From NCBI RefSeq assembly GCF_910589235.1, contig NC_060976.1, forward strand, positions 2,833,588 through 2,897,587: a DNA stretch of 64,000 nucleotides, written 5' to 3'. Below are positions 1 to 13,176 of this stretch, piece after piece; the stretch's first letter is position 1, and the number at the start of each line of letters is the position of its first letter. The notes below the pieces were generated by a model. The model did not search any database. It was not told the DNA's origin and saw nothing but the letters and a program-made list of their open reading frames with translations. Source of the DNA: Vespa crabro. Lineage: Eukaryota; Arthropoda; Insecta; Hymenoptera; Vespidae. Made by a program: the position numbers and the translations under genes.

Positions 1-67
1 TTCCAAGGAATGAGAACGTTTTGGAATGAACGTTTCTATGAAGAGGATGAGAAATAGAAAGAGAGAT

Positions 68-115
<48 letters not shown>

Positions 116-447
116 CGAAGAAGGGTGAGTGAAACGGATATTGTTTTATTTTATAGAATATCTCAACGTCGATAAGAAAACTCAATAATAGAATCATTTC
201 ATTAACATGTTAAATCTCTAATGGATAATGATTTATAATACATGATTTTTATTTTGTTTATTTATTTTCTTTTTTTCTTTTATTTACTTTACAAACATTA
301 CATAAGATTGATTTATTAAGATATATCACGAATTAATTATATCTGTATTATAATATCCTGACAAAAACTGTATTCCTTTATTTTAATTATTTATTATGGA
401 TGAAAGAAAGAAATGAGAATGTATTAGATAAACAATATCTCGCTCTC

Positions 448-496
<49 letters not shown>

Positions 497-688
497 TTCT
501 AATCATTCGTCATTGACAATATTCTCGTACACATTCTTAAATATATTTCATGTAAATATATTATCCGCAATTGTGCGTATTTGTATCGTATTTTACGATA
601 CGATAGGGAATCCTTAATGAGATATTAATCAGTACGATGAAGTGGACGTAACTACCGGCTTCTGTTAGAGAAAGTGATAGAGACAGAG

Positions 689-722
<34 letters not shown>

Positions 723-892
723 CGATACTCTTGTACATATATATGTATGTACATACCTACATACATACATACATACATATATATATATATATATGTAGAA
801 TCTAGATGTCGTACGTTAGGAAGGCGTAGCACGTTTTCCCACGAGCCTTCCTGATCGTTGAAAAATTTTCCGCTTACGCGGTACTCCGAACA

Positions 893-923
<31 letters not shown>

Positions 924-1165
924 ATTTCTACCTACCTACGTATGTACGTAGGTAGATATATACATACATATATACATTGTACATACCTACGTAGTACGTA
1001 CCAAAATAACACTCATCTTTTTCTCCGCTTTACGACAATATATCCTTTTTGATTCGAAGTTCACGATTAAAGCTTTTACGACTTTATCAGATAAAAATAT
1101 AAAGGAAATTAAAAAAAAGGAAAAGGAAAGAAGGATAAAATAAAAAAGAAGAATAAAAATAAAAT

Positions 1166-1199
<34 letters not shown>

Positions 1200-1242
1200 C
1201 TTTGTTGAACAATATAAAAGGATAAATTATTAATAAACTCAC
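1..1242. other. Intron-like noncoding DNA with microsatellites
   Basis: No supportable coding exon was found. The stretch holds (GA)n at about 72-112, (CT)n at about 440-492, (GA)n at about 690-719, (CT)n at about 896-922, GTAC/CATA-rich tracts around 735-795 and 940-1000, and (TA)n at about 1174-1198. The open frames here are translations of these repeats. It probably belongs to the first intron of the minus-strand signal-peptide gene. Confidence 0.6.
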
Positions 1243-1306
1243 CGGTCATAGATGGTAGAACGATCTCGGCGCAAAGATAGACGATAGCGAGACGAAAAAG
1301 CCACAT
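1243..1306 (-). CDS. Signal-peptide first coding exon of a gene leaving the window to the left
   Basis: On the minus strand an ATG at 1306 opens 21 codons that read as a textbook secretory signal peptide: MWLFRLAIVYLCAEIVLPSM. The exon stops after one further base, directly at a consensus donor GTGAGT (phase 1). The rest of the gene must lie at coordinates below 1, because no convincing continuation appears between 1242 and 1, which is microsatellite-rich intron-like DNA. Upstream (1307 to about 2010) is a relatively GC-rich, CT-laden stretch that fits a 5'UTR. The product is probably a secreted or membrane protein. The family cannot be named from 21 residues. Confidence 0.6.
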
Positions 1307-1494
1307 CCTCGGCCTTCCTCACGCCTCTTTACCCTTAAAACAACTTCCACGCTCCCTTGGCACACTACTCCTCCTCCTCCTCCTCCCCCTCCTCCTCTTC
1401 CTCCTCCTCCTCCGTTCTACGAACGAAAGAAGAAGCCGCTACTACGACGAGCAATCACGTTTCATTTTCACTTTCTCGAAGCTACCGGAAACGG

Positions 1495-1495
1495 G

Positions 1496-1531
<36 letters not shown>

Positions 1532-1609
1532 ACGCCCTCTCTCTCTCTCTCTCTCTATTCTTCTCTATTCCTCTCTCTCTTTCTCTCTCTATCTCTGTCT
1601 CTTTGTATC

Positions 1610-1682
<73 letters not shown>

Positions 1683-1690
1683 ATCTCTCT
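1495..1690. repeat. Compound (CT)n/(GA)n microsatellite block
   Basis: There are three nearly pure CT dinucleotide runs: about 1500-1528, 1540-1556, and about 1613-1678 (more than 30 units), separated by imperfect CT/TTC sequence. All pyrimidines lie on the plus strand, giving purine runs on the strand of the neighbouring signal-peptide gene. The serine/leucine-rich open frame across the block is a shadow of the repeat. Confidence 0.95.
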
Positions 1691-2062
1691 CTTATTCGCG
1701 TTAAATGATATAAATAAATAAATAAGCTATTCTATGAAATAAGATACGAATGATATATAAATTCGTCGAGGACGATGAAACAGAGAAGAGAATACAATCG
1801 CCGACGATTACCGGTCCTCGGAAGGCGAAAGACTGAGGGAACTTGTACGTTCGCCACTAGTCAGAGCCATTCCTTCGACGACTCCCTGCCATTTCCAATC
1901 TCTGTTCTCTCACAACATGACGACGAACGGAGCACCGAAGCCTGTCTCGCGAGAGAATCTCTCTTTCCTTTCACGGAGTGCCTCGATCTCGGCTATAGGT
2001 AGGATATATATCCTACCTAGCTTCTTCGTTTTATTCCTCTTTTTATTTCTCGTTTACTCTCT

Positions 2063-2063
<1 letters not shown>

Positions 2064-2106
<43 letters not shown>
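2064..2106. repeat. (CT)n microsatellite
   Basis: About twenty CT units are followed by a short (TG)n run. The tract lies just upstream of a TATA-like promoter candidate at 2157. Confidence 0.95.
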
Positions 2107-2110
<4 letters not shown>

Positions 2111-2154
2111 GTGTGTGTGTTTTTCTATATATGTCTCCCTGTCTCTTCTTATTC

Positions 2155-2236
2155 TGTATATAAAGCGCACTCGCTCTGATACTTTTTAGTTCGATCACCA
2201 CTTATTCCGCTCTCTTTGTGTCAAAAGTAAAAAAAA
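2155..2236 (+). promoter_or_regulatory. Candidate TATA promoter and short noncoding first exon
   Basis: A TATATAAAG box at about 2157-2165 is followed about 25-30 bp later by an initiator-like TTAGTTC. About 45 bp further on is AAAG|GTAAAC, a plausible splice donor at about 2237. This would fit a short 5'UTR exon for the plus-strand Tudor gene, whose first recognised coding exon is at 3503. The spacing is right, but no acceptor pairing was proven. Confidence 0.3.
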
Positions 2237-3502
2237 GGTAAACGTATATAAAAAGTTACGAGTCGTCCGACTCGTTTTTCGAGAAATTCGATTGATTTCT
2301 AGTTCATGGCGAACATAGTGTCTTTGACATTGATAAAAGTAAAATGTAAATCAAGGATTGGCAATTTATGGATAGAGTTACTTTTAATCGCTATTGTGAT
2401 TCCAAAAGATCCTTTTATAAAGATACGAATGACAATGAAAGGGGAGAAGAGAAGATGGGAAGGATGGCGAGTGGGTAGGTGGAGGTGGGGACGTGGAGGA
2501 GTAACAAATTAAACGACACTCTTCGCAATCGTATTTACGCGATAATAACACTCGTGATCCTTTATTTCAATCGAAATACGACGATATTAAGACGGAAGAA
2601 ATTTATTCGTTCTAATTCTTTATCCGTTCATCCTTTTTCCAATTTTTTACGGCGTGTATATTGATACACTTAAAATGTAAAATGTTTTATTCTTTTTTTT
2701 TTTTTTCGTTTTAACGAAATTATTGGTTAAATAAAAAAAAAATACAATATACTTGCGTGTAACTCGATAGAACATTCTAATCGTATCTAAGAGAAAATAT
2801 GTATATACTATCATCTGTTTGTATTAATAAATTTATTATAATCATATCGAATTTATCTATGTATTAGATTGATTTTTATGTTTCTCACAAGAGGGAAAGA
2901 AAAAAAGGAAAAGAAATGAAAAGAAAAAATATGGAAAGGAAAAAAAGAAGAAAGCTCGCAAAACTCGTACGAATTTTCGTATACACGTATATATATATAT
3001 ATATGTATATATGTATAGAAAGAGATAGATAGGTTGATATACATCTACCAACCAACAGCATACGTTTTTTCTCCCGTTTGTTATCCGACGATATGCGGAC
3101 TTGCTATAAACCTTTTCTGGCTGATATTCCAAATATTTCAATATACGGAATTCGATGCGGCGAAACTTACGATTTAACTATGGCATCGTTATCGGACCAT
3201 GAAAACCCAACGAAGAATTTAATAAAATGTATCACAAGCAGCCATTCGAACTATCGTCTCTATTTTTCATTCGATGAAATCGATCGAATGTAAATATTCA
3301 AATTTTTTTCCCTCCCCCCGATATGTTTTCTTCGAAATGACGGTATTGTAACTTTTTATTCAAAATATTCAATCGATGACCGACGTCTTAAATAATCTTC
3401 GATGACTCTCGTTAAATTTAAGAAAAAAGAAAAATTTATTCGACAAAAAAAAAAAAGAAAAGAAAAAGGGAAAAAAAAGAAATCATTATCTTTTCGTTTC
3501 AG
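2237..3502. other. Gap upstream of the Tudor gene, with a possible degenerate RING exon
   Basis: This is mostly AT-rich DNA with A- and TA-tracts. Between 3078 and 3289 (+) there is an open frame with coding-like composition that contains CYKPF and IRCGETYD, resembling part of a RING finger, and ends at a good donor GTAAAT (3290). RNF17/Qin proteins start with a RING, so this could be an upstream exon. However, it ends in phase 2, while the next exon (3503) needs phase 0, so they cannot be joined directly. It is recorded only as a possibility. Confidence 0.25.
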
Positions 3503-4356
3503 AAGCTGAAAACTATGCAAATGTCGCAAACGGAAATAGAAAACAACGAAGCTGTCGAAACTTCGATAACACAACATTTTGCTCGTTTGCACGGCGTCCT
3601 ACAGAATATCGAAAGAAGAATGATCGATAAAGTTCATGAACAGAATAATAGCTATATTAAGAATATCACGGAACTCGAGACCCAACTGAAGTCCCATCAA
3701 AATCAATTACAGGGAGCATTATTGGTACGTTGTTCTTATGTATTTCTTTTGCCTTAATATATATATATATATATATATTTATTTATTTATTTATTTATTT
3801 ATTTATTCTTGAAAAAAGGAAGAAAAAGAAAAAAAAAAAAAAGATAAGAAATAATTCTTTCGTGCCAAGTTAAAAATCATTAATATAAATGACGTAGCTA
3901 CGATAAAATATTTCTTTTAATATCTCACGTACACGACTTACAATTAGACTACTTTCATAATCACTTACTTCTTACATATATGTAGGGCCATGAAACTGTG
4001 CAACCGGTTTGGTTATTCGAGAGTTCGAGCACGAGCTCCGTTTATCGACAATATCGAAACGCTAGAATTTATTGGATATGCACGTAAAATTCAATTTGAT
4101 ATGGTATATAAATTTTTTCATGCTGGCCCTAAAGACGCATAAGAAAAAAAAATATAACTTGTTCTCATAATACTTAGAAAAAGTAAATTTTTCTTTTTTT
4201 TCTTTTCTTACGAAAAATCTTTTTGCCTCGTGCTTCGTTTTTTGTTTTGTTTTGTTTGTTTGTTTTTTTTTTTTTTTTCTACGTTTCGTTCTTTTTCACT
4301 TTCTTAAGATAAAGAAAGGACAAAAAAAACAGCTTGCAACAATTTTATCATTCGAG

Positions 4357-4397
<41 letters not shown>

Positions 4398-7300
4398 CTG
4401 ATCCACGTCTACCCTTGAAAAAGCTTCAAGCGACCATAATCATAAACTCGCGAAAGTTAAGAAAAAAGAGAATCCGCTCACGTGGACTCTGTCCCTCTTC
4501 ATCGTCGTTACAAACGATATCGTTGTCTTCCACCAGATTTTTGCATTCACCTCGTGTTCTTTATAATCTTCTCTCGACAAGCAAAGAAAAACCCTGTAAT
4601 ACTTATCGTTCGGCATTTAACGATAATTTAATGCCATAGTTAAAAGTCCTTCAAATGTCACGCAATACTGAATACTATCTTTTCTTTTTTTTTTTTTTTC
4701 CTTTTTTTTTTCTCTTTCTTTCTTTTTTTTTTCTTTCTTTTTCTTTTTCTTTTTCTTTTTCTTTCTTTTGGTATTATCATTATTTTACAGGTAGCCTCTA
4801 CCGCGAAAGAGAATATCAAAAGAATCGATTTGGAAAATGTCATATGCAAATTGAAAGATATCGCCGATGTACCTTGTCACTTGATAAAGGAATCACTTAT
4901 TAACGAGGACAAAATAATGTAAGTTTTAAAAGTGTATCGTAATGAAGGAAAAAAAAAAACAAAAAAAAAAAAAAGAAGAAAAAAGTTTAAAACAAAAGAA
5001 AAAAGAGACGGACTTTTTATTACTAGGGAGAAAAAAAAATATTTGTGCAAGAGACTTTTTTTTTTTTTTCTTTTTTTCTTATTCCTTAAAATATCGATCT
5101 TTTTCTCATTACAGATTTAAACCCGACGAAAGCATCATCGATGTTCTAGAAAAACACTGTACTCTTCAGATACCTTCGAAGATGCAATTCTATCTATTGC
5201 GTACCAAACTCTTGCCCGAAAATTACCAAGTGGAACCTTTGGATAACACCATAGCCATTTCGAATAGTAAAGAAATCTCTTCGAATTGTCGTCATTGCGA
5301 AGAAATCGTTTGATTTCTTGTTTCTTTTTCTTTTTTCTTTTTTTCTTTTTTTTTTTTCTTTTTCTTTTTCTTCTCTTTTTTTTTACGCGGTTACCATTAA
5401 ATTCGTTTCTCGTTACGCCACAATGTTTCGCAAGTTGAAGAGGAGCAACACAGTCCAATGGCTTGGTGGTTCCCTCCGAATGCCTATTTTCTACCGACTT
5501 ATTTTTTTACTGGGGGAAAAAAAAAAAAAGAAAAAAGAAAATGAAGAAAAAGAAAAAGAATATTTAACGTCGCGACATCGTTCTATTCTCGTTTCAATTG
5601 CTCCCTGTAATAATAACTTTCAAATAAGCATAACTTTTTATTCCCCTCCATCGTCGTTAATCACGAACGTGTGCTATAGTAATTATGATTTTTTTTTTTT
5701 TCCCCTTTAACAATACAAATATTTTACGATATATAACGAAACATCCGTCGAATCTTTCGTGCGATTATGAAGATAATTAACATTATTAAAAAAAAAAAAA
5801 AAAAAAAAAAAAGGTAAAGAAAGAAGGTGAAAATTATTTCAATGGAGATGAATTATTTAAATATTTCTTTTAATTCAATAGATCCCTCGATGGAAGAAGA
5901 ACTTTCGGTTCTACCAAACAAAACCATTTCCGTGACTTCTCTTTCTTCTGGAAATACCGAAAGCTCCCTTCGATTGGAATGTAAGTAACTTATGCTATAA
6001 AAAAAAAAAAAAAAGAAAGAAAAGAAAAGAAAAAAGATAAAGAAAAAAAAGGGAAAAAAAAAGGATCGAATTAATATTATCCTATCTGTATTTAACGAGA
6101 ACATCGTTTTATATAGTTCCACGAATGGGTATGATAAAAATCAATCGAATCACCGATCGACAGATAAATCGACAATTGTTTGGCTAAAGCCAAAACTGGT
6201 TCGTTTCGCTTTTCCAATCCTCTTTTCAATACTTTTTCGAATTGTTTTATCTTCGACGATTGATCGAGACTATATGATTCGACACAATCGCAGATTTGCT
6301 CATTAAAGCGAACGAACGCAGTGATTCAAAGAGATTTCGAACGGGAGGGAGAGAGAGAGAGAGAGAGAGAAAATATCATTGTTCTCTCGTGTCATAACAC
6401 GTTTCAATGAGCCATTGTAAAATGGATTGCCTACTCGTGACTGAACTTTCACCTACGAATGCGTTAAAGAACAATGGACAACGATTCTTCCTTCGAACTC
6501 TCATGTAAAACGCGCGCGAAAATCATTTTTGAATACCAACAGGTATATCACGAAACGGTACACAATAATATTTATTATTTTTAATCAAAAAAAATAAAAA
6601 AATAAAAAAATAAAAAAAAAAAAGTAAAAATAAAAATAAAAAAGAAAAAAAAAAGAAAGAAAGAAAGAAAAAACAATTCATTCATGCATTTCAATGAACG
6701 AATTATTCATCGATCTTAATCGATAAATCGATCCATGATCCATGATCGATCTTCATTTATTTCCAGTCTTGTGTATATATATATATATATATATATATAA
6801 TTCAATTTATTACAGATCTCGCGATCCGACTAATCAGATTCTTTTTTTAATGTATTTTAAAGCTTATGAATTGGTTAAAGTACTGAAGGTCGTCGATCCT
6901 TCCTGCTTTTACGTTCGAAATATGTCGACTCAGAAGCAAGCGGAAAAATTAACGAACGATCTTGAAGCTTATAGCACGAACGCGATCAATCCAACAAATG
7001 ATATTATCGGTATATATAATAAAAATTTCTTTTATATACGAAATTCATTGTCCGTCGTATTTCTCCGTTTAAAAATTAATTCATACATTCAATATTGTTA
7101 AAATTGTTAATACGTTTCTTAATCGTTATTATATTTACAGTCGGTACAATGTATATGTTAAAATATTGCACGCGACGGGAAAAAAAATGGCAACGTGGGA
7201 AGGTCATAAAAATTAACTTAAATCAAAACGGCGATAAAACCTACGACATATTGTACGTCGACAATGGATACATCGAACGTAATGTATCGATTAAACGCTT

Positions 7301-7820
7301 TAAGCTGATACCATATTATTTGGCAGCAGTACCTATATTGGCAACAAAATGTTCCCTCCACAACATCTCACCGACGAATGATCGTTGGAGCAAGAGTGCT
7401 ACCGATACATTTCGTAAATTAATTAATAAGTAAGTAAATACGTCCGATTTAAGGCGATATTTTCATTTTATTTATTCTTTCCTCTTTCTATTTTTTCTTC
7501 CTTGTTTTAATGAATATAGAGAACGTCGCTCGTAATAAAAAGAAAATTAAAAAAAAAAAAAAAAAAAAGAAAAAGAAAAAATACTCTCATCTCTCTTTTC
7601 GTCGTCTTACAGAAATGATTCACTATTGATGTACGTCGTTCATACCGTTGGCAATATACATTATGTCGATCTTTGTTTCAAATCGAATAATCCGCAAGAA
7701 GAAAATAACTCGATACGCGATTTAATGATATTTATGAAACATGGCACCCTTATGTCGTCCCAGAAATTAAAGGCAAATAAATTAAATTTTCTAGAAAATT
7801 TCACGAAATTATTATATATG

Positions 7821-7887
<67 letters not shown>

Positions 7888-10800
7888 ATTTGATCGTTTC
7901 TTTTTATCATTTGCAGATATTAAATCCATTACCAATAGTCATTTACTTTCACGAGGAACTTGAAATGGAGATATACGTTTACGTTACAGTTCAACACGTC
8001 GAATCACCCAACTCCATATACGTTACGAAGGTAAAGAGAAAACTCCATAATCTTCTTTCTCAATTTATATTCGAATTAATTATTGAAAAGCTTCGCATCT
8101 GCGTTCTATTTAAAATATCTGTCGTCTTCGTTGCTCTTCATTTTGCAGATTGGAGAAAATCGTAAACATATCAACAAACTTATGAAGGACATGATGTTGT
8201 TTTACAAAAAGAATTCAGGACGTAATACGTTAACCTGTCCTCTTGAAATAAGTAAATAATTAATTTAATCGTTTGTAAACATAATAAAGATGTTCCCAAT
8301 CTAATTATCGTTATTATTATTATTATAATAATAATTATTATTATTATTATCAGATACTCCATGCGCGTTATACTCAAATGGAATATGGTATCGTGGATTA
8401 ATCAAGAAAATCATTAATGAAAAATATATCGATGTATTTTGTGTTGATTTTGGATATACTATTACATCGGAACATAATATGTTAAAATCATTGCCGCATT
8501 ATTACATGAGCAGTAGAATGCAGGTAATGTATATTTTTACAATTGTTATCATTTAATAAAATTATCATTACTATTATTAATTCACGTTATATTATTGTTA
8601 AATATAGGCGATACATATTTCCTTGAAAGATTTAACTCCATTGTCCGAAGATCATAATCAATGGAGTTTACAGACAATACAGATAACGAAGCTACAATTG
8701 ACGAATAAAAATGTCAAAATTATATCTATGTTTAAAAATGAAAATATTTATGACGTTTATTTATATATTAACAATATTAATTTCAATTCTATGTTAATCA
8801 ATAAAGGTTTCGCCGAACCAATAGGACCAATGTAAGAGACGACTCTTCAAAAATTTCTTTCAACAAAATTAACGATTGATTGATTGATTGATTGATTGAT
8901 TAATTAATTAATTAATTAATTAATAGACCTATCTGACATCTAACATTATATTGATTTTTAGCGCGTTGATATATCAGGAGAACAAAGATTTGTTATCTTT
9001 GAAACAGGATAGAAATGAAGAAAATAAAAATCCTTTACCGATCGATGTAAAATGGAATAACGAAGAAACAATGACAAATGATCAACCGATGATCGAATCC
9101 GATCCCTTTAAAGTATCCATTCAAGTGCATAAAGCGATATCGCCCGATTGTATTTATGTTTCTGACGTGTCACGCGAAGAAGGAAAGTTTATATTCATGT
9201 CGAAGTTACAAGATTTTTATAGAAAATATCATTCACCTCAAGAAAAGAACTGGACGAAGGATTCCGTTTGTGTCGTTTATTCGAAAAAAGATAAAAGTTA
9301 TTTTCGCGCTTATATATTAAACGTCATTACGTCGAAAGAAGTTCTAGTATCATTTTATGATATGGCAATCGAGGAAATAATTCCAATTGAGCATATACAA
9401 CCGTTAGATCGACAATTTCGACAAGAACCGGCATATATATTTAAAGTTAAGCTCGCCGGTATTTTACCATGTGGCGGTTCAAAAATCTGGCCTTCCGTGT
9501 CTTGTCAAAAATTGTCAGAAATAATAGACGAAAATCAAAGTTCACAATTTTATATTACGAAAATGGTAAGTTTATTATAAATCATATGAAAAATTAGAAA
9601 ATTAAATCATAGGATTTCATATATGATGTGTAATAATTTTTTCTTTTTATATATATATATATATATATTTTTTTTTTTTTATATATTTTATAGTCGGACA
9701 TGGAACAGAATAAAGAGATAATACCCGTTCAACTGTGGATGAAACAATCAAAACCAGATGGACCATTATCGCCAATGAAAACGGAAATCAATTCTATTAA
9801 CAAAATGTTAGTAGAAGCTGGATTTGCTTTACCAATAAAAGAGTATGTATAACATTATAACTATTGTTATAGGAATTTAATAATAATAAATGAAAAATAT
9901 AATTTTCTTTTTTTTTTTTCTTTTTTTTTTTTTTTCAATAATTGAACACAAATAAAATTCACAGTTACAATGCAAAAATAGATAAGATACTGGCTATTGA
10001 ATTTAAACGACAATTATTAGAAACACAGATAGGATATCAGGATAATGAAGAAAATATAAAATGGTTCTCTGTTAATGAAGGATTAGAATGTTCCATTGAA
10101 TCGAATGAACAAAATAATAATGAAATTTCTGCGTCAGAAATAATATCAATGCATTTAAATATACGTTCGAAAAATGAAGAAGAAGTCGAAAATGTAAAAG
10201 ACGAAGAAGAAAAGTATGAAGTAAAGAATGAAGTAGAAGATGAAATAGAGTATGAAGTAGAGGATGAAATAGAGGATGAAATAGAAGACGAAGAGGAAGA
10301 GGAAGAGGAAGATGAAGATGAAGATGCAGATGCAGGTGCAGATGCAGATGAAGATGAAGATGAAGATGAAGATGAAGATGAAGATGAAGATGAAGATGAT
10401 TCTAATACTACATCGAGCATTAACGATGCTATCCAAGTACCAATTTTAACAGATTGGTTACCGGCACTTCCAATAAAAAAGAAAAACTTCATTGCCATAC
10501 CAACGTACTTGGATCACTCTGGAATGATTTATTTACATTCTAAAAAAAATGGTATAATCATTAAATTTGTACAAATATTTTATAATAACAAACGATATTC
10601 GTTATGCATAAAGTATCTTTAATTTGAAAATTATATAAAATGTATACCAAAAAAAAAAAAAAAAAAAAAGAAAAAAAAGAAAAAAAAGTCCTTTCTAAAA
10701 AAATAAAAACTATTTATTCCACAGCAAAAAGGACGTTAGAATATATAGAGACAATGTTAGCTGATTCTTATAAAAAGATCAAGATAAAACCATGCGATAG

Positions 10801-12731
10801 AAAATGGAAGGAAGGAGATATATGTATCGCGCAGTATCATGGCAACAAAAAGTGGTACAGAGCAAAAGTATTAGCCGTGTTAGATGAAAATACGATAGAG
10901 GTAAGTAATGAACATATGACATGATATGATCATTTGAATAGAATTTTTTTAATATGTATTATTGAAAAAAAAAAAAAAAAGAAAATAAAAAAAAAACAAA
11001 TATCGTTCTCATTAAACAGGTTCTATTTGTTGATTATGGAAATATCGAAGAATGTTCGATTGGACTTATAAAAAAAAGAGTTATTTTAGAACATATACCA
11101 ATCCAGTGTATTAAATGCATTGTTCCCGGTTTAAATCCGGTAATACCATCTAAATAAAACTCTTTCAAATTCTAATAAAGAATTTTTACAAATGTTAATA
11201 ATAATTTTTTTTTCTTTTTTTTTTTTTTTTTTTTTTTTAATACAGGAACAAGGAAAATGGAAAGTAGAAGATTTGGATAGAATACATGTATTTCTTGTGG
11301 AAAAGGAATGTAAAGTTACTGTTTTAGAAAAAACTGATACGCACTTAGTTGTAAGATATCAAATCTCTTTAATTATTTTATTCACTTAATCTTTACTTTA
11401 ATATATCTAATGTATATCAGCCTATATATATATATATATATTTATATGTGTGTAATCTCTCACAGGTATCGATCACATTATTGAAACCAAAACAATGCGA
11501 TCTTCTTTCTTTCGTTACTAATGAATTAGGAATCCGTTTGGCATCTAATTCAATATATACGAATCCTATCGAAATATCGGACAATATTACTTCAGACAAT
11601 ATATCTTCGAATTCTTCGAATGTAATTATTGAAAAATATATAGTGAATAATAGAACAATCTCTGATATAGATACAGATACTGAAATGATTATGGAATACT
11701 TATCAGATATAGACAGTGATATTATTAGCGATAATTCTATGATAATAATAAATAATCTCGATGAAATAGACAATCATAATAATAATTTACAAATGATTAA
11801 AAAAGAATTAGTTCATACTAATTTAGAAATTACAAATATCGATTGTTTTGACACATATATACCAATCATTATTCCCAATGACATTGATACCTTTGAAGTA
11901 GACTTATGTTATACTGAAACAGCAACTATATATTATACTCAAATAAGGGAAAATAAAAAATCTAAGGTAATTGTTATATTAAAAATAATTATTAATGGTT
12001 TTAGAAATAAAGATTCTATTTTTCATTGTTATGTTATATTTAAAATATAGTTCATTTATTACTATCATTTTTTTTTCTTTTTATTCAGATATTAAACGAT
12101 TATTACAATCGTTATAAAATATTAATGGAAAGTTTACAAAGGGAAGCTCCTAAACAACCATTGATCGAAAGTTTAGTTTCCAGTAAGTACATTATAACGA
12201 TATAAATTATCGTAAATGTTAAAAAAAAGTTTAATCTTAATTATAATTAATGGATTATTACATATTGGATACTTCAGATACTCCCTGTTGTGCCTTGTTT
12301 AACGATGATATTTGGTATAGATGTATTATTAAAAAAACTACCAAAATAAAAAATTCAAAGAAGACTTTCGTTCACTTATGGTACGTTGATTTTGGAAATG
12401 ATGAATATCGAAAAGTAACATTGGAAGAGTAAGTATCGTTGCATATCATTTTATAAGATAAATTATTTTTATGTATATTATGTAAAATCTTTTTTTTTTC
12501 TTTTTTTTTTTTAAGTTGTAATCTACGTACATTGAAAAAAGAATGGTTCAGTGTACCAACAATAGCTATAAAATGTCAATTATGGAATATTAATGTTGCC
12601 ACTAGTAAAAAATTCTCGAACATAATAGTGGAAATCGAAAAAATGTACCGAAAGTATAGTAATCGTATAACCGTTAAAGTTAAGGTAAAAATTCAATATC
12701 GAAATAATTAATATTATTTTTACGTGAAATC

Positions 12732-12770
<39 letters not shown>

Positions 12771-12915
12771 CTGATGCAATAAGATTTTATTTCAGGAACG
12801 TTGTAAGGACCATTTGTCTGTGGAATTATACGTGGATAAAACATGTAAGAAATTGATTTATAATTCTTTAATCAGAGACGGTTTTTTTCAAATAAATAAG
12901 ACGAAGAAAGACTGA
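3503..12915 (+). CDS. qin: RNF17/Qin-like protein with five Tudor domains (piRNA pathway), 23 exons
   Basis: Exons: 3503-3724, 4791-4918, 5115-5266, 5882-5980, 6117-6177, 6816-7009, 7141-7429, 7613-7772, 7917-8030, 8149-8251, 8354-8523, 8608-8831, 8962-9565, 9694-9842, 9965-10551, 10725-10900, 11020-11139, 11246-11350, 11466-11966, 12089-12182, 12278-12428, 12516-12684, 12796-12915. From ATG 3515 this gives about 1559 aa. Residues 1-110 form a B-box/coiled-coil-like helix. Five extended Tudor domains follow, at about 230-350, 445-590, 690-850, 1060-1185 and 1360-1490. They show typical cores such as GIWYRGLI, VFCVDFGY, KKWYRAKV, LFVDYGN, DDIWYRC and LWYVDFGND. This is the layout of RNF17/TDRD4 and Drosophila Qin, which bind methylarginine on Piwi proteins in germline nuage (family knowledge). 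No RING exon was joined. Exon 5 has a weak donor (GTTTGG), and exon 8 appears to use a GC donor. The first exons are the least certain part. Confidence 0.85.
7803..7880 (+). repeat. (TG)n microsatellite inside a Tudor-gene intron
   Basis: About 22-25 TG units, flanked by TATA/GTAT repeats, lie inside the proposed GC-AG intron 7773-7916. The reading frame of the flanking exons stays open through the tract as alternating Cys-Val. Confidence 0.95.
10170..10400 (+). repeat. Coding (GAA/GAT)n tract giving an acidic Glu/Asp run
   Basis: Within exon 15 of the Tudor gene, imperfect then near-perfect GAAGAT hexamers encode a Glu/Asp-rich linker between Tudor domains 3 and 4, roughly residues 960-1035. 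A short GCAGAT variant patch gives Ala-Asp. The serine-rich minus-strand frame opposite is a shadow. Confidence 0.9.
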
Positions 12916-13176
12916 TTAAAAAAAAAAAACAAACAAACAAAATAAAATAAAACAAAATAAAATAAAAAAAAAAAAAAAAATTAGAAAATAAAATCTTTAA
13001 TCATTTATGTTTATTTCAGAACAAGTTTACATGAAAAGTTTTGTTTTGTTTTATATATTAGACATATAAATAAGTAATTTAAAAAAAATATAATGTTCCT
13101 ATATAGATAATAGTCTTTATCATTATTTGTGATAACAAATAATTTTGTTAAGCGATATCTATTATATCTTGTATCA
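12916..13176. other. Convergent 3' ends of the Tudor gene and CstF64
   Basis: Only 261 bp separate the two stop codons. The plus strand has several AATAAA-type signals at about 12939-12990 for the Tudor gene. The reverse complement of AATAAA occurs at about 13008-13013 for CstF64. The two 3'UTRs are therefore very short or overlap. Confidence 0.6.

Noticed and set aside
1357..1704. 115-aa Ser/Leu-rich open frame
   Set aside because: It is a translation of a (CT)n microsatellite block; no splice or codon signal supports it.
1917..2002. MTTNGAPKPVSREN open frame on the plus strand with GTAGGA after it
   Set aside because: Weak donor, no partner exon, and the sequence fits equally well as 5'UTR of the minus-strand signal-peptide gene.
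10037..10498. 153-aa poly-Ser frame on the minus strand
   Set aside because: Exact antisense of the acidic coding tract in the Tudor gene.
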